From a virus, in IMG/VR virus record IMGVR_UViG_3300035703_000127, positions 1 to 52,819 of that record: 52,819 nucleotides of DNA. One strand, given 5' to 3'. Each line of letters starts with the position of its first letter. Within the stretch, counting starts at the first letter, position 1. The translations under genes and the position numbers were made by a program. The notes beneath the pieces were generated by a model. The model ran no database searches. It had not been told where the DNA came from and worked only from the letters and a program-made list of their open reading frames with translations. Below, in pieces: positions 7,502 to 17,069 of the stretch.

Positions 7502-8247
7502 TAGTCCGCCCACATTTCGGGATAGACGAGCGCTTCGTAGCCGTAGGTCTGCGTGGCCCACTTGCCGAAAAAGTCCTCCAGCGACAGCTGGGCGTCCTGG
7601 CCGGTGACGGTGAAGCTGCCGGCCGAGGCAGCCACCAGATACCCGCGCAGGCCGCGGGAGTCTTGGCCGGTGGTTGTCAAGTTGCCACCGGCTGCCACCA
7701 GATTTGCCCCCTTGAAGAAGGTGGCGTCCTTGCCGGTGAGCGCCACCGCTCCCACCTCTCCTGCCAACGGCAACCGCTGATAGCGCAGTGCCGTGCCCTG
7801 GCCCGTGGAGGTGAGTACGCCCGCTTCGAGGCCAGTCCAGCGGTAGCCGCGCAGGCTGCCGGCGTTCTGGCCTGTAGCCGCGAAGCCCCCAGCGTCGGCC
7901 TTGATCGCTCTGGTGTAACGGGATGAGGCGCTTTGTCCCGTGACTGAGCAACCACCTGCAGCCAAGACCATAAGGGTGGCCAGAACTGCCGATCCCTTGC
8001 TGCGGCTGATCGCCTCCAGCTCATCGACCGGCTCGGCAACCCCATAGGGGTAGTCGATGATCTGCAGCCTGGTGCGCGAGATCGCCAACAGCCGGTCTTG
8101 CTCCAGCAGTGGAGCAATCAGGGCGCCGCTCGTTTGCACCTGATCAAACTGATCCGCACCGTTGAGCGGCAGCAGATCAAACAGGCTGCCAGGGCTGGCG
8201 GGATCCAGGCCCTCGGGGCTGGTGATTGTGTTGGCGGGAACGGCCAT
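7501..8247 (-). CDS. Repeat-containing tail fibre or stalk protein, 248 aa
   Basis: Residues about 95-225 carry six imperfect repeats of the form AG.f..TGQ.A.l.rgY (for example DAGGFAATGQNAGSLRGYRW and AGSFTVTGQDAQL). This repeat is familiar from phage tail and fibre proteins. The N-terminal 90 residues contain a separate LLPLNGADQFDQVQTSGALI domain, and the C-terminus ends in an aromatic FFGKWATQTYGYEALVYPEM segment. It probably forms an elongated beta structure on the tail tip. Confidence 0.72.
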   Translation of the reverse strand: MAVPANTITSPEGLDPASPGSLFDLLPLNGADQFDQVQTSGALIAPLLEQDRLLAISRTRLQIIDYPYGVAEPVDELEAISRSKGSAVLATLMVLAAGGCSVTGQSASSRYTRAIKADAGGFAATGQNAGSLRGYRWTGLEAGVLTSTGQGTALRYQRLPLAGEVGAVALTGKDATFFKGANLVAAGGNLTTTGQDSRGLRGYLVAASAGSFTVTGQDAQLSLEDFFGKWATQTYGYEALVYPEMWAD

Positions 8248-8249
8248 GG

Positions 8250-9623
8250 CTAAGGCACCAACAGGGGCAGTGAGCTGGCTGCAACTGGAACCTTGACCCA
8301 GCTGGAGGTAATGGGCTCGGTGCGACCAGCCACACCGCAGAGCAGCAGATCGCTGCTGCAGACCACGCCATTGCCGTCGAAGGCCCAGGCAGTGCCGTTG
8401 AGCCGCATCCCGGCGCTGATGCCACCAGCATTGAGGTAGATCGCTGCAAAGGCTTGGCCTGGCAACCGGTCAATGCTGGTGCTGATGTTGCAGCCGTAGG
8501 CGTTGCCGGCAAGCAGGCGATTCATCATGGCGCCGTACTCTCGGGCCGCTGCAGCGGCATTGCCCTGCACCAAGGTGCCGCTGGTGTTGAAGTAATCGTC
8601 TGGCGCATAGGGCATGGTATAGCTCCTCGCCGTGTTGACTTCAAATGCGCTGCTATCGCTTGAGTTAAAGCTGATGCTCCCCTGCGTGGATCCAGGGCTT
8701 GGAGTTGATACTTCCAGGTCATCGATTGTGCCGCCGCCTGGAATCGGATCTGTGGCCGTGAAGGTTCCGCCGCCTCTGTAGGAGTTATAGAAGACTCCAG
8801 GCCCCACCACGTCAGGGTCTATGGCTGCTGGGTTGAGCAGTTCTTCCACTTCACGGCTCTGCTCATCAGGCCGGCCATAGACCGGTGCGCGGCCGATGGA
8901 CGTTCGCACTTCGGTGCCATCGCAGGTGAGCTCCGCTGCCGCATCGATGATCGACTGCAGGCGGCTATCGGTGCCATCCAGGGCTTTGAGCTGCTCGGCA
9001 GCTGACTGCTGCCCTTCTTGGGTCAGCCCTTGCGCCATCCAGCGCGTCACCTTGGTCTTGGTGTGTGTTCTGCCGTTTTCACTTGACGTGAACTCGTCGT
9101 ATTCCGTCAGCGTTTGACTGGCGATAATCGTGACCATCGTTGACGGTTGCAAGTAGCCACCATTCTCCTCATATGGCCCATTGAGTGAATAATCAGTAAT
9201 CGCCAGCGAGCCTGCCAGCTCGACTTCACTGATGTACTCCGTGACCATTTCACGGATTACTTTCGGGCCTTCGCTCGTCACCCGATAGGTGTACTCGGTT
9301 TTGCTCTCTTTGTTAGCATCGCCAGCTGGGAGCCCCAGGCCTCGCTCCAGACGCCACTTCACGTAGGCGGCGTTGACTGCTGCGATGGTGTTGCGTGTTT
9401 CAGAATTGCGCTCGCCGACGACATCTTGCACCTGAGGCTTGCCGTCGTTGTCGAAGTAGTCAGCCTGAACATAAGTTGTTCGCGTTTCTGTCCATTGCGT
9501 ACTGGTCAGGCTGGCAGTGCGTTTCTGGAGTGAACCATCCGCCAAGGTAACGGCATATTCAATCTTGATCTTCGCCGGTGTGCTTACCGTTTTGTCGTAT
9601 TCCCAGTCATAGTCGTATGCCAT
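8250..9623 (-). CDS. Tail-tip or baseplate protein, 457 aa
   Basis: Starts MAYDYDWEYDKTVSTPAKIK. The N-terminal half is charged and beta-rich with a likely internal coiled segment (QEGQQSAAEQLKALDGTDSR). The C-terminal half is Ser/Gly-rich. Its 1-nt overlap with the upstream 236-aa gene and its place after the distal-tail genes suggest a hub or tip component such as a phage tail-attachment protein. No enzymatic motif is visible. Confidence 0.65.
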   Translation of the reverse strand: MAYDYDWEYDKTVSTPAKIKIEYAVTLADGSLQKRTASLTSTQWTETRTTYVQADYFDNDGKPQVQDVVGERNSETRNTIAAVNAAYVKWRLERGLGLPAGDANKESKTEYTYRVTSEGPKVIREMVTEYISEVELAGSLAITDYSLNGPYEENGGYLQPSTMVTIIASQTLTEYDEFTSSENGRTHTKTKVTRWMAQGLTQEGQQSAAEQLKALDGTDSRLQSIIDAAAELTCDGTEVRTSIGRAPVYGRPDEQSREVEELLNPAAIDPDVVGPGVFYNSYRGGGTFTATDPIPGGGTIDDLEVSTPSPGSTQGSISFNSSDSSAFEVNTARSYTMPYAPDDYFNTSGTLVQGNAAAAAREYGAMMNRLLAGNAYGCNISTSIDRLPGQAFAAIYLNAGGISAGMRLNGTAWAFDGNGVVCSSDLLLCGVAGRTEPITSSWVKVPVAASSLPLLVP

Positions 9624-10333
9624 TAGCTAGCGCTCCGTATCGCTTCAAAGTTCACCGTCACCCTGTCGGCCGGTTCTTCGCCGCCGGCAATGGGCTGCAA
9701 ATCAATGACATCCGCATCTGTGAGCACAGGAGCCGTCCCGATTGCATCAAGCGCCACCTTGCGCACCACCAGCTGCTCTGCCAGGTTCAGTGTGCCGTAA
9801 CAGCAATGGCTTGCTATCAGCTTGCCGATGGTCGCCACATAACCGCTGCTCAGATCCAGCTCTGAACGCAGGAACTGAAACGACAGCGTTTCAGAGCCAC
9901 TGGCCAAGGGGATGCCGATTCTGCCAAGGCAGTACACCAGCGCATCTTGAGCACTGATGGTCGGCGGTCGTGTTGAGCTCGGATTCCACCAGCTTGCTGG
10001 CAGTGCTTCCGCGCGAATCACATCCGAGAGCACCGCCAGGTTCTCCTTGAGCGCGAGCTTGCAGCCCACCTCCAGTGTTGTCGTGCGTTCGTAGGGATTG
10101 GCCGTTGAGCGCAGCACCCGCACGCGCCTGGGGAAGCGCGTGACTGTGCCGACCTGCGGCCGCTCGTAGGCGAGATCCACCAGGGTGCCACGGGCATAGT
10201 TCGCCAGCCCCGCCAGTACCACGGTCCCGGTGGTGCGGATCAGGCCGCTGTCGGAGAGCAGGTCATCGCCAATCTGCCCGGAGAGCACCTCGCCCAGGTT
10301 GCAGATCATCCGGGCCCGGACATCAATCGCCAC
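9623..10333 (-). CDS. Probable baseplate hub or minor tail protein, 236 aa
   Basis: Starts MAIDVRARMICNLGEVLSGQ. It has alternating strands (RRVRVLRSTANPYERTTTLE) and two Cys-Cys-proximal positions in ASHCCYGTLN. The pattern LVDLAYERP...TRFPRRVRVL resembles proteins coded after the distal tail gene in siphoviruses, which link the tube to the fibres. The role is inferred from order: tape measure, then a distal-tail-like gene, then this one. Confidence 0.6.
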   Translation of the reverse strand: MAIDVRARMICNLGEVLSGQIGDDLLSDSGLIRTTGTVVLAGLANYARGTLVDLAYERPQVGTVTRFPRRVRVLRSTANPYERTTTLEVGCKLALKENLAVLSDVIRAEALPASWWNPSSTRPPTISAQDALVYCLGRIGIPLASGSETLSFQFLRSELDLSSGYVATIGKLIASHCCYGTLNLAEQLVVRKVALDAIGTAPVLTDADVIDLQPIAGGEEPADRVTVNFEAIRSAS

Positions 10334-10336
10334 GGC

Positions 10337-11086
10337 TCAAATCCCCCAGAGATCGATGCTGACGATGCACCGCGTCGTCTTGGTGCCGCTGCTGGTCGTC
10401 ACCTGCCGGCGCTGCATGGTGGGCGCACTGGCGGGGTAGTAACTGCCGCTGCTGGGGGCAGTGATCACCGCGGCCTTGTACCAGGCCTTGATCGCCGTCC
10501 AGCCCGCCTCGGTGGTGTAGCCGTTGAGGCGCTTCACTTCCACCACGCCCAGGGGGCCATTCACCACGATGCCGCCGGCTGCGGTGCGCTCCAGCTGCGG
10601 CCCACCCTCGTAGCCATCGGGCTGATCGAGCAGCGTCAAGGTGGTGCCGCCCAGGTTGAAGGTGCCGTGAATGTTGGCTTCGGCATCTTCCGCCTCCAGC
10701 TCGCGCGATAGCTGCCGCTTGAGGGCGTCAAGTGCCTGGCTGGCATCGATCAGCCCAAAGCTGACGCGGATGAAGGCGCCGGCGGCCTCCCCACTGGGCG
10801 AACTGGTAAACCAGCAGGCGACATTGCTCCAGCTCGTGCCGGCAAATGAGCCACTGAAATTGACCGTCGTACCCGTACTGAGCGACACCGCTGTGTCGGC
10901 ATCAGCCTTTCTGGCGTCGCGCCAGGTTTCAAAGATGCTCAGCAGGCTGAGCCAATCCGCCGGGCGCACCAGGCCCTCGACGTTCCACTGCCGTGGCGCC
11001 AAGCCCGTGGTGGTGTCGCTCTCGGCGTAACCCAGGGGCTGCGCCTGCAGCCGATCGATGGAGAGGGTTTCAAGGGTGACGGCCAT
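10337..11086 (-). CDS. Probable distal tail protein, 249 aa
   Basis: Directly follows the tape measure, the usual location of the distal tail (Dit) protein. Starts MAVTLETLSIDRLQAQPLGY and contains NVEGLVRPADWLSLLSIFET and SGSFAGTSWSNVACWFTSSP, then a likely oligosaccharide-binding-like C-terminal half. No conserved motif proves Dit, so the assignment rests on position, size and beta content. Confidence 0.6.
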   Translation of the reverse strand: MAVTLETLSIDRLQAQPLGYAESDTTTGLAPRQWNVEGLVRPADWLSLLSIFETWRDARKADADTAVSLSTGTTVNFSGSFAGTSWSNVACWFTSSPSGEAAGAFIRVSFGLIDASQALDALKRQLSRELEAEDAEANIHGTFNLGGTTLTLLDQPDGYEGGPQLERTAAGGIVVNGPLGVVEVKRLNGYTTEAGWTAIKAWYKAAVITAPSSGSYYPASAPTMQRRQVTTSSGTKTTRCIVSIDLWGI

Positions 11087-11089
11087 GGA

Positions 11090-14000
11090 TCACCGCATGC
11101 GATTGAGCAGGTTGAGGTGACTGGCCCCGCCGTCGTTCCGCACCTTCACATGCACGGCCCAGTCCTTTTCCACCAGGCGATCGACGCTCTGCTGAAGCTT
11201 GCCGATGGCCACGGCCTGATGCGCGATCACCGCTGCGTGATCGCGACTGCCTGAGCGGGAGCGCGCCACCAGGCGCTGACCACTGACCGCGCCTCGGGCC
11301 TGGCCATCCGGGGCAAAGGCGCCCCGTTCTTTGAGCCCCTCGGTGACACCGGCGGGGATCACCAGGCCGCTGGTGGGTGCTGTCCAGAGGCTGTTGGGTG
11401 GCCGGTTGATCAGCGACAGCTGGCCGGTGGAGCTCAGGAAGGATTCCTGGCCGAGGGATCGAGCGGCCGGGCCATCGTTGATTCGCACGGTCTGGCCTGC
11501 ATCCACCGGGCCACCGGTCCAGCGGCTGCCGGGGAGGCCTGAGGCCTTCGCCAGGGTGTTGTAGAAGGTCTGGGCTGCAGTTGCTGCAGCCTGCATGGCG
11601 CTGCGCAAACCACCAGCGGAGCCCGAGGCACGGCTGAGGTTCTCGGCCATCTGGGCGGTGGCCACCACGCGGGCATCGCCAGCAGCCTGGCCCAGGGCCT
11701 GGTTGATCGGCTTGAGGGATGCAGGGTTGGCGTTCTTACCGATGTTCCCGGTCTGGGTGGCGGCCTCGCCGGCCTGGGTTGCAGCACCGCCGAGCTCCTT
11801 GGTCACAGCACCAACAGCCCCCTGGGCGGCTCCCAGGTTCTTCTGGATGCCGGCGGTGTTGGTGGAGGTGGCTGAGGCCTGGGTAGCGGCTTGCCCCAGT
11901 CCCGTGCTGGTCTGCTGCGCATAGCCGGCGGTACTGCGCAGGGCCTGATCCACCGCGCTGCTGGCACTGGCAGTGTTGCTGGCGCCGGTGGTGGCGGCCT
12001 GGAAGTTGACCTGTAGCTGGTTGGCTGCACCCGCGGCGGCCTGGGTCGCTGTTGCGGCCTGGGTGGTCTGCTGGCTGAGCACGATGCTGCCGTCAGCCGC
12101 TCGCTTGGCCACCACCTCCACCGCTGCCATCCCCTGGCCCAGTGATGCGGTGGCCTGAGTGGACCGAGCGACGGCGCCATAGAACCCCTGCCCGGCGGCC
12201 TCGGCCTTGAGGCTGTTGACGGCCGTTTCGTTGGTGGCCTGGGCGATCGCCCGCTCCAGCGGTTGGATCTGCCCCAGCAGGCCCACGTTCTCCTGGCTCA
12301 GGCCCACCGCCTGTTGCTTGAGCTGCACCTGCTGAGCGGCTGCGGCCACGCCGGCGGCGTCGTTCTTGGCGGTGGCCTCGGCCAGCTTGGCCTGGGCATC
12401 CAGCAGCTCGTTCTTGGCCTGGATCACCGAGAGGTTGGCGTCGATCTGCGCCTTCCGCTGGCTGATCTCCAGCAGCCGCGCTTCGATCACCTGCTGCTGC
12501 GCCAGGGCATTGGCCTTGGCCTGCAGCGCCTGGGCCTCCAGCTGGCGGTTGGCCTGGCGGATCTTGTTCAGCTCCCCTTCGCTGGCGCCGGCCTCCTGTG
12601 CGCGCTGCAGCTCGTACTGGCCGCGGGCCTTGGCGATGGAGAAGCGGGACTGCTCCAGGTCCGCCATCGCCTTCCCGTAGGACAGGGCCATGGTCATCAG
12701 CTGCTGATCACCGCCGGTCTTGCTGGCCTCGGCGTTCAGGGCCATCAGCTTCTGGGTGAGGCTGCTGGCGGACTCGCCCTGCTGCTGGAGCTTTTCGGCC
12801 ACCAGACCCCGCTTGACGGCCTCAGCATCCAGCTGCTGCAGCTGCACGGTGCTGATTTGCACCTGGGACTTGGCGGCCTTGGCCAGGGTCTCGTAGTTGG
12901 CAGCGAGCTCCGGCTGGTTGTTGGCCCGGGCGGCCACAGCCAGATCGGTGAACTTCGCGGCCAGGTTCTCCGATGCGGTGATGGAGAACCCGAGCGCCCT
13001 GCGGTTCTGGTCGAGCTCGCCGGTCAGCTGCCCAACCTGCTCTGCCGGCACCGTCCCGTCGATCGTCGCCAGCTTCTCGCGGAACGCGGCGGCTTTCTGA
13101 GCAGCCTTGCCAATCTGCTCATCGAACTGCTCGAACTGATCGCCCGCCTCGATGATCGCCTGGTTCTCGCCGGCCACCTGGTAGGCCTCGCGGGTTTTGT
13201 CGATCAGCCACTGCAGGCCCTGGAGTACGGCGCCGATCGGGGAGTTCTTGAGCGCCGTCCACATCCCCTGGAGGGCCATGGCGGCGAGCTTGCCCACGCC
13301 AGGGATCTCCCGCACCTTCTCCACCAGGCCCTCGAACGACTTGCCGAGGTTGCGGGTGATCTCCGCCACCGGTCCGCCCTGGCGGCCGAAGTCCTGGAAG
13401 CTCACCCCGGTGCCCTTGAGGTCCCGCCCCAGCTGCTCCACCACCGGACCGACGCTCGCGGTCACCTGGCGGGACTGGCCCATGATCTGGTTGTAGCCCA
13501 GCACTGCCGGCACCACGGCGGCGGCTGCGATGGCCAGGGGCCCCAGTGCTGCCGCGGCTGAGGCGAACCCTGCCGCCACCTGCCCGCCGCTCAGTCCCGC
13601 CGCGCCAGCCAGCACCCGGCTGAGCCCGGTCATGGCGTTGGCAGCGCCCGTGGCACCAGCGGTCATCGAACCCTGCAGCACGGCCGCGGTGCCCTTGAGA
13701 CCGGTCTGGGCCATAGCGGAGTTGGCCGCCATGGTGCGCAGGCTGTTGCCCAGCAGCGAGGCCCCAGTGGCGGCATTGGCCAGGCCGCCCCGCAGCCCGG
13801 TGATGCCGTTCTGCACCAGGGCCTGGAGGGCTAGGCCACCGGTCTTGGCACCGCCGGCGATGGCCTGGCCCAGCTGCTGGAACCCCGCCACCGCCTGGGC
13901 GGCGTTGAGGGACTTGAGGCCCTGCACGATCTTGGCCAGCCCGGCCACTGCTGCATTGGCGCTGTTGGCGTTGAACCCGGCCGACAGCTTCTGCCAGGCG

Positions 14001-16240
14001 ACAGCAGCACCGGCCAGATCGCGCTTGAACTCCATCCGCAGGAACCGGCTCAGCACCTGCAGTTCCTTGATCGCCCCGGCGACCATGGGCTGTTGCACGG
14101 CCCGGCCGAAGGCCACGGCTGCCACCTTCGCGGCCACGTAGGCCCCCGTCAGCGTCACGAGGGTGGCGGCCAGGGCGCGGATCGGCCCGGGCATCGCCGC
14201 CACCGTTCCAAGCACCAGGTTGGCGAGGTTGAGGAACGGCGCGAGCCCCGCCGACAGCACCTTGCCGAAACTGCTGGTGATCACCCCCAGGGCGCCCTCC
14301 AGCTGCATCAGGGCCATCTGGAAGCCCTGCATGCCGCCGCGGGCCACATCCGTTGATCCCTTGGCGTTGCGGATCGTCTCGTACATCCCAGAGATGGCCT
14401 GTTCGCTCTGGTTGATCACCGCCAGGAACTTGCTGCCGGCCTCATCCCCGAAGATCGCGCTGGCCAGTTCCACCTGGGCCGCCACCTCCATCTGCCCCAT
14501 CGAATCCTTCAGGGAGAGGAACACCTGATCGAGGGGCTTGAGGGTGCCCTGGGTGGTGGTCACCTCCGCCCCGAGCATCTTCATGGCGTTGGTGAGCTTC
14601 TCCTGCCCCTTGGAGAGCCCCAGGCTTTCGCCACTGGCACCGGCGGCGGCCTTCTGCAGGCGCTGCAGGCCGGTGCGCAGGCCGGTGCCGGCCACGGAGG
14701 CATCGATGCCGGCGTTGGCCATCAGGCCGGCCGTGGCGGCCAGATCCTCCAGGCTCACCTTGAGGGTGTTGGCGACCGGTGCGGCGTACTGGAACGTGTA
14801 GCCGAGGCCCTCCACGCTGGCGTTGGAGGCGTTGGCGGTCTTCACCAGCACGTCCACCACTCGGCTGGTCTGATCCACCTGCAGGCCAAAGCCCCGCAGG
14901 GTGTTGCCGACGATCGAACCCATGTTGTCGAAGCTGGTGCCGGTGGCCTCAGCGCCCCGCACCACTCCAGCAAGGGCCACCTCCACCTCGCCGACCTTGT
15001 AGCCGGCGCGCACCAGGGACGTGGCCAGCTCGGCCACCTGCTTCTGGGTGCCAGCGGCTTCAATGCCCACCTTCTCGATCACGGCCTCCAGGCGCTCGTA
15101 GGCGCCGGGCTCCTCGGCGGCGGTAGCGGCCTTGCGGATCTCGGTGTCGAGGGCGGTGAACTCACCGATCAGCGAGCGGATGCGACCGAGGGCCGACCCC
15201 ATCGCATTGGTGAGGGTGTTTGCAAGGGAAAAGCTGATGCCGGCCATGGCGGCCTGCATCACCCCGCCCTGGCGGCTGGCATTGGTGAAGCCACTGCTCA
15301 GTCGCTCCAGCCCCGCCTGCCCCTGGGTGGTCTGCCCGGTGAACGTCGCCAGGCTGCGCGCGGCCCCATCGAGAGCGGGGTTGAGCTGGCGCAGCTTGTC
15401 GAGCTCCTTCTGGGGAACGATCTCCCCCTTGGGCGTCTCAAACCGCAGCTTGACGGTGTTGAAGACCAGCCCCACTTCCCGCGCAGCCTTCTGGGCCTGA
15501 TTCACCACAGCGGCGAACAGGGCCTTGTTCTGATCGACGCCACGGCCGATCCCCTGCCCCAGGGCCTGACCGATCTGCACGCCACTGCCGCTGGCCGCAC
15601 CCTGGCCGGCGGCGAATACCCGCTTGAACTGCGCCGGCAGGACCCCATCGAGGCTGCTGCCAATCCCGGATCCCAGGCCACTGCCGAGGTTCACCCCGGC
15701 CTGACGGCTGGAGCTGCTGGCGGCGCCGACGGCCTTGAGGAACGCCGGGGGTAGCTGGCTCTGCAGGCTGCCCCCGGCACCCTGGGCCAGGGCGGTGCCG
15801 AACTGCTTGCCGGACTGGCTGGCTGCGCTGCTGCCAGAACCAAGGGCCCTGTTCAGGGCTGCGGGGATCGTGCTGCTGACGCTGCTGGCCACCCCGGAGG
15901 CCAGGGCGGTGCCCAGCTGTTTGCCACTGCTGCCGGCGGAGCTGTTGGCGCCAGTGAGCGCTTTCTGCAGGCTGGAGGGGATGGCGCGCCCTACCTGGGC
16001 GCTGACGCCGGCGGCGAGGCTGCGCCCCAGGGCGGCGCCGCTGCTGGCAGCACCGCTCTCGGCGTTCTGCAGCGCCTTGCTCAGGCTGCTGGGGATCAGG
16101 GAGGAGGCGCGGCTGGCCACACCACGCCCCAGGCTTTCGCCGGCCCGGGCGCCGGTGGCTGCTGCCTGCTGCTCAAACTGCTTGAGGCCCTCCAGCAGAC
16201 CCCGTGGGTCGAGGCCGCCGCTGATCGTGAAGTCAGACAC
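11090..16240 (-). CDS. Tail tape measure protein, 1716 aa
   Basis: Sets tail length and is threaded inside the tube. It is the largest gene in the window, between the tail terminator candidate and the distal tail candidate. Residues 37-240 hold five 38-residue repeats plus a partial one. A TP901-type tape-measure core follows at about 370-540 (SLEDLAATAGLMANAGIDAS), then hydrophobic segments around 667-715 (ALAATLVTLTGAYVAAKVAA). Long Gln/Ala-rich coiled coils make up the rest. The C-terminus is basic. At about 0.15 nm per residue, a tail of very roughly 250 nm would be expected, if the usual scaling holds. Confidence 0.92.
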   Translation of the reverse strand: MSDFTISGGLDPRGLLEGLKQFEQQAAATGARAGESLGRGVASRASSLIPSSLSKALQNAESGAASSGAALGRSLAAGVSAQVGRAIPSSLQKALTGANSSAGSSGKQLGTALASGVASSVSSTIPAALNRALGSGSSAASQSGKQFGTALAQGAGGSLQSQLPPAFLKAVGAASSSSRQAGVNLGSGLGSGIGSSLDGVLPAQFKRVFAAGQGAASGSGVQIGQALGQGIGRGVDQNKALFAAVVNQAQKAAREVGLVFNTVKLRFETPKGEIVPQKELDKLRQLNPALDGAARSLATFTGQTTQGQAGLERLSSGFTNASRQGGVMQAAMAGISFSLANTLTNAMGSALGRIRSLIGEFTALDTEIRKAATAAEEPGAYERLEAVIEKVGIEAAGTQKQVAELATSLVRAGYKVGEVEVALAGVVRGAEATGTSFDNMGSIVGNTLRGFGLQVDQTSRVVDVLVKTANASNASVEGLGYTFQYAAPVANTLKVSLEDLAATAGLMANAGIDASVAGTGLRTGLQRLQKAAAGASGESLGLSKGQEKLTNAMKMLGAEVTTTQGTLKPLDQVFLSLKDSMGQMEVAAQVELASAIFGDEAGSKFLAVINQSEQAISGMYETIRNAKGSTDVARGGMQGFQMALMQLEGALGVITSSFGKVLSAGLAPFLNLANLVLGTVAAMPGPIRALAATLVTLTGAYVAAKVAAVAFGRAVQQPMVAGAIKELQVLSRFLRMEFKRDLAGAAVAWQKLSAGFNANSANAAVAGLAKIVQGLKSLNAAQAVAGFQQLGQAIAGGAKTGGLALQALVQNGITGLRGGLANAATGASLLGNSLRTMAANSAMAQTGLKGTAAVLQGSMTAGATGAANAMTGLSRVLAGAAGLSGGQVAAGFASAAAALGPLAIAAAAVVPAVLGYNQIMGQSRQVTASVGPVVEQLGRDLKGTGVSFQDFGRQGGPVAEITRNLGKSFEGLVEKVREIPGVGKLAAMALQGMWTALKNSPIGAVLQGLQWLIDKTREAYQVAGENQAIIEAGDQFEQFDEQIGKAAQKAAAFREKLATIDGTVPAEQVGQLTGELDQNRRALGFSITASENLAAKFTDLAVAARANNQPELAANYETLAKAAKSQVQISTVQLQQLDAEAVKRGLVAEKLQQQGESASSLTQKLMALNAEASKTGGDQQLMTMALSYGKAMADLEQSRFSIAKARGQYELQRAQEAGASEGELNKIRQANRQLEAQALQAKANALAQQQVIEARLLEISQRKAQIDANLSVIQAKNELLDAQAKLAEATAKNDAAGVAAAAQQVQLKQQAVGLSQENVGLLGQIQPLERAIAQATNETAVNSLKAEAAGQGFYGAVARSTQATASLGQGMAAVEVVAKRAADGSIVLSQQTTQAATATQAAAGAANQLQVNFQAATTGASNTASASSAVDQALRSTAGYAQQTSTGLGQAATQASATSTNTAGIQKNLGAAQGAVGAVTKELGGAATQAGEAATQTGNIGKNANPASLKPINQALGQAAGDARVVATAQMAENLSRASGSAGGLRSAMQAAATAAQTFYNTLAKASGLPGSRWTGGPVDAGQTVRINDGPAARSLGQESFLSSTGQLSLINRPPNSLWTAPTSGLVIPAGVTEGLKERGAFAPDGQARGAVSGQRLVARSRSGSRDHAAVIAHQAVAIGKLQQSVDRLVEKDWAVHVKVRNDGGASHLNLLNRMR
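15563..16132 (-). repeat. Five 38-residue (114-bp) tandem repeats in the tape measure N-terminus
   Basis: Each unit follows the pattern LG..LA.GV.S.V...IP..L.KAL..A.S.A..SGkQ and units are exactly 38 residues long, with a sixth partial unit after. The DNA copies are diverged, so the repeat is old or under protein-level selection. Confidence 0.8.
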
Positions 16241-16243
16241 TGA

Positions 16244-16687
16244 TCACACCTCCGCAGGAATCACCACGGCCGGGTTGCTCCAGCGCACCACCGCCTGGGC
16301 CAGCCCGGTGGTGACGCCCGGCAGGGTCACGTCGTTCCAGGCCGCACCCGGCAGCAGCGCCACCAGACGCTCCAGCACCGCCTCGTACTGCCAGTCCCCC
16401 AGATTCGGCGGCTGCCACTGGGTCACCGTGAGCCGCCAGGTGGGGTTCAGCTGCTGCTCGCCGGTGGCCCAGGGCTGCGGGGCAGTACTGCTCTGGCGGC
16501 GGATCACCACCTCCACGCCCTGGGGCTCCACACCGGGGGGCATGGACTCGTTGGGCCAGAGCACCGCCAGGGCGCTCAGCACGGTGCCATCGCTGAAGCG
16601 ATAGCTCCCCAGCAGCGCCATCAGCGCCGCATCCGCCTCCAGCCAGTCGTAGATCGCCTGGGGATCGGTGGGGTAGGGACTGGCCAT
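16244..16687 (-). CDS. Probable tail terminator or completion protein, 147 aa
   Basis: Size, acidic-aromatic composition and layout (DPQAIYDWLEADAALMALLG; then VVIRRQSS...WRLTVTQW) fit the small proteins that cap siphovirus tail tubes. It lies between the tail tube and the tape measure. ATG at 16687 is only 13 nt after the first base of a junction motif, a spacing shared with the gene at 50789. The stop lies 3 nt before the tape measure start. Confidence 0.65.
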   Translation of the reverse strand: MASPYPTDPQAIYDWLEADAALMALLGSYRFSDGTVLSALAVLWPNESMPPGVEPQGVEVVIRRQSSTAPQPWATGEQQLNPTWRLTVTQWQPPNLGDWQYEAVLERLVALLPGAAWNDVTLPGVTTGLAQAVVRWSNPAVVIPAEV

Positions 16688-16690
16688 GCT

Positions 16691-16700
16691 CCAGGTTTCC
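16691..16700 (-). promoter_or_regulatory. Junction motif copy, 13 nt before ATG at 16687
   Basis: Minus-strand GGAAACCTGG runs into GAGC-ATG, so here the motif tail also supplies a GGAG Shine-Dalgarno. It is back-to-back with a plus-strand copy 12 bp away. Confidence 0.75.
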
Positions 16701-16712
16701 GGCCAGCGGCGC

Positions 16713-16724
16713 GGAAAGCTCGGG
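16713..16724 (+). promoter_or_regulatory. Plus-strand junction motif, 31 nt before ATG at 16744
   Basis: GGAAAGCTCGGG on the plus strand, ahead of the only plus-strand gene in the tail module. Its orientation follows the gene it precedes, showing that the motif belongs to the downstream gene. Confidence 0.75.
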
Positions 16725-16743
16725 CATTCTTCGGGCAGGGCCG

Positions 16744-16989
16744 ATGGCCTGCAGGCAATGCCAGCGCTGCGGCGCCCGCTGGATCGATGGCCAGCTCTAC
16801 TGGGCCACCGGCAAGCCCGGGAGTGATCTGGACCTGGCGGGGCTGGTGTGCAACCTGGCCAATGACCCCAACTGCGCCAATCCCCTCAAGGGCGCGACCG
16901 GCGGCGACAGCTGGGAGAAGCGCGCCGGCCGGGCTGAGGCCTTCATCGAGGCCCTAGGGCAGGAGATCGATCGGGCCAGCGAGCGCTGA
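16744..16989 (+). CDS. Small Cys-rich plus-strand protein, 81 aa
   Basis: Reads MACRQCQRCGARWIDGQLYW, then GLVCN and PNCANP. The Cys pairs (CRQC, C..CG) look like a small zinc or redox knuckle. The C-terminal half is a charged helix (RAGRAEAFIEALGQEIDRAS). It is coded against the direction of the tail operon, with its own plus-strand motif upstream and a minus-strand terminator just beyond its stop. It is an inserted 'moron'-like gene. Function unknown. Confidence 0.75.
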   Translation: MACRQCQRCGARWIDGQLYWATGKPGSDLDLAGLVCNLANDPNCANPLKGATGGDSWEKRAGRAEAFIEALGQEIDRASER

Positions 16990-16995
16990 GGGCAC

Positions 16996-17023
16996 AAAAA
17001 ACCCCGCCAGGGTGATGGCGGGG
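16996..17023 (-). terminator. Rho-independent terminator after the tail tube gene
   Basis: A minus-strand CCCCGCC/GGCGGGG stem with an 8-nt loop is followed directly by six T. It ends the tail tube transcript before the convergent 81-aa gene. Confidence 0.85.
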
Positions 17024-17069
17024 CGGTGAGTCCAGGAGCTGCTCTCACCCGAGCGTTTCAGCTTGCCGA

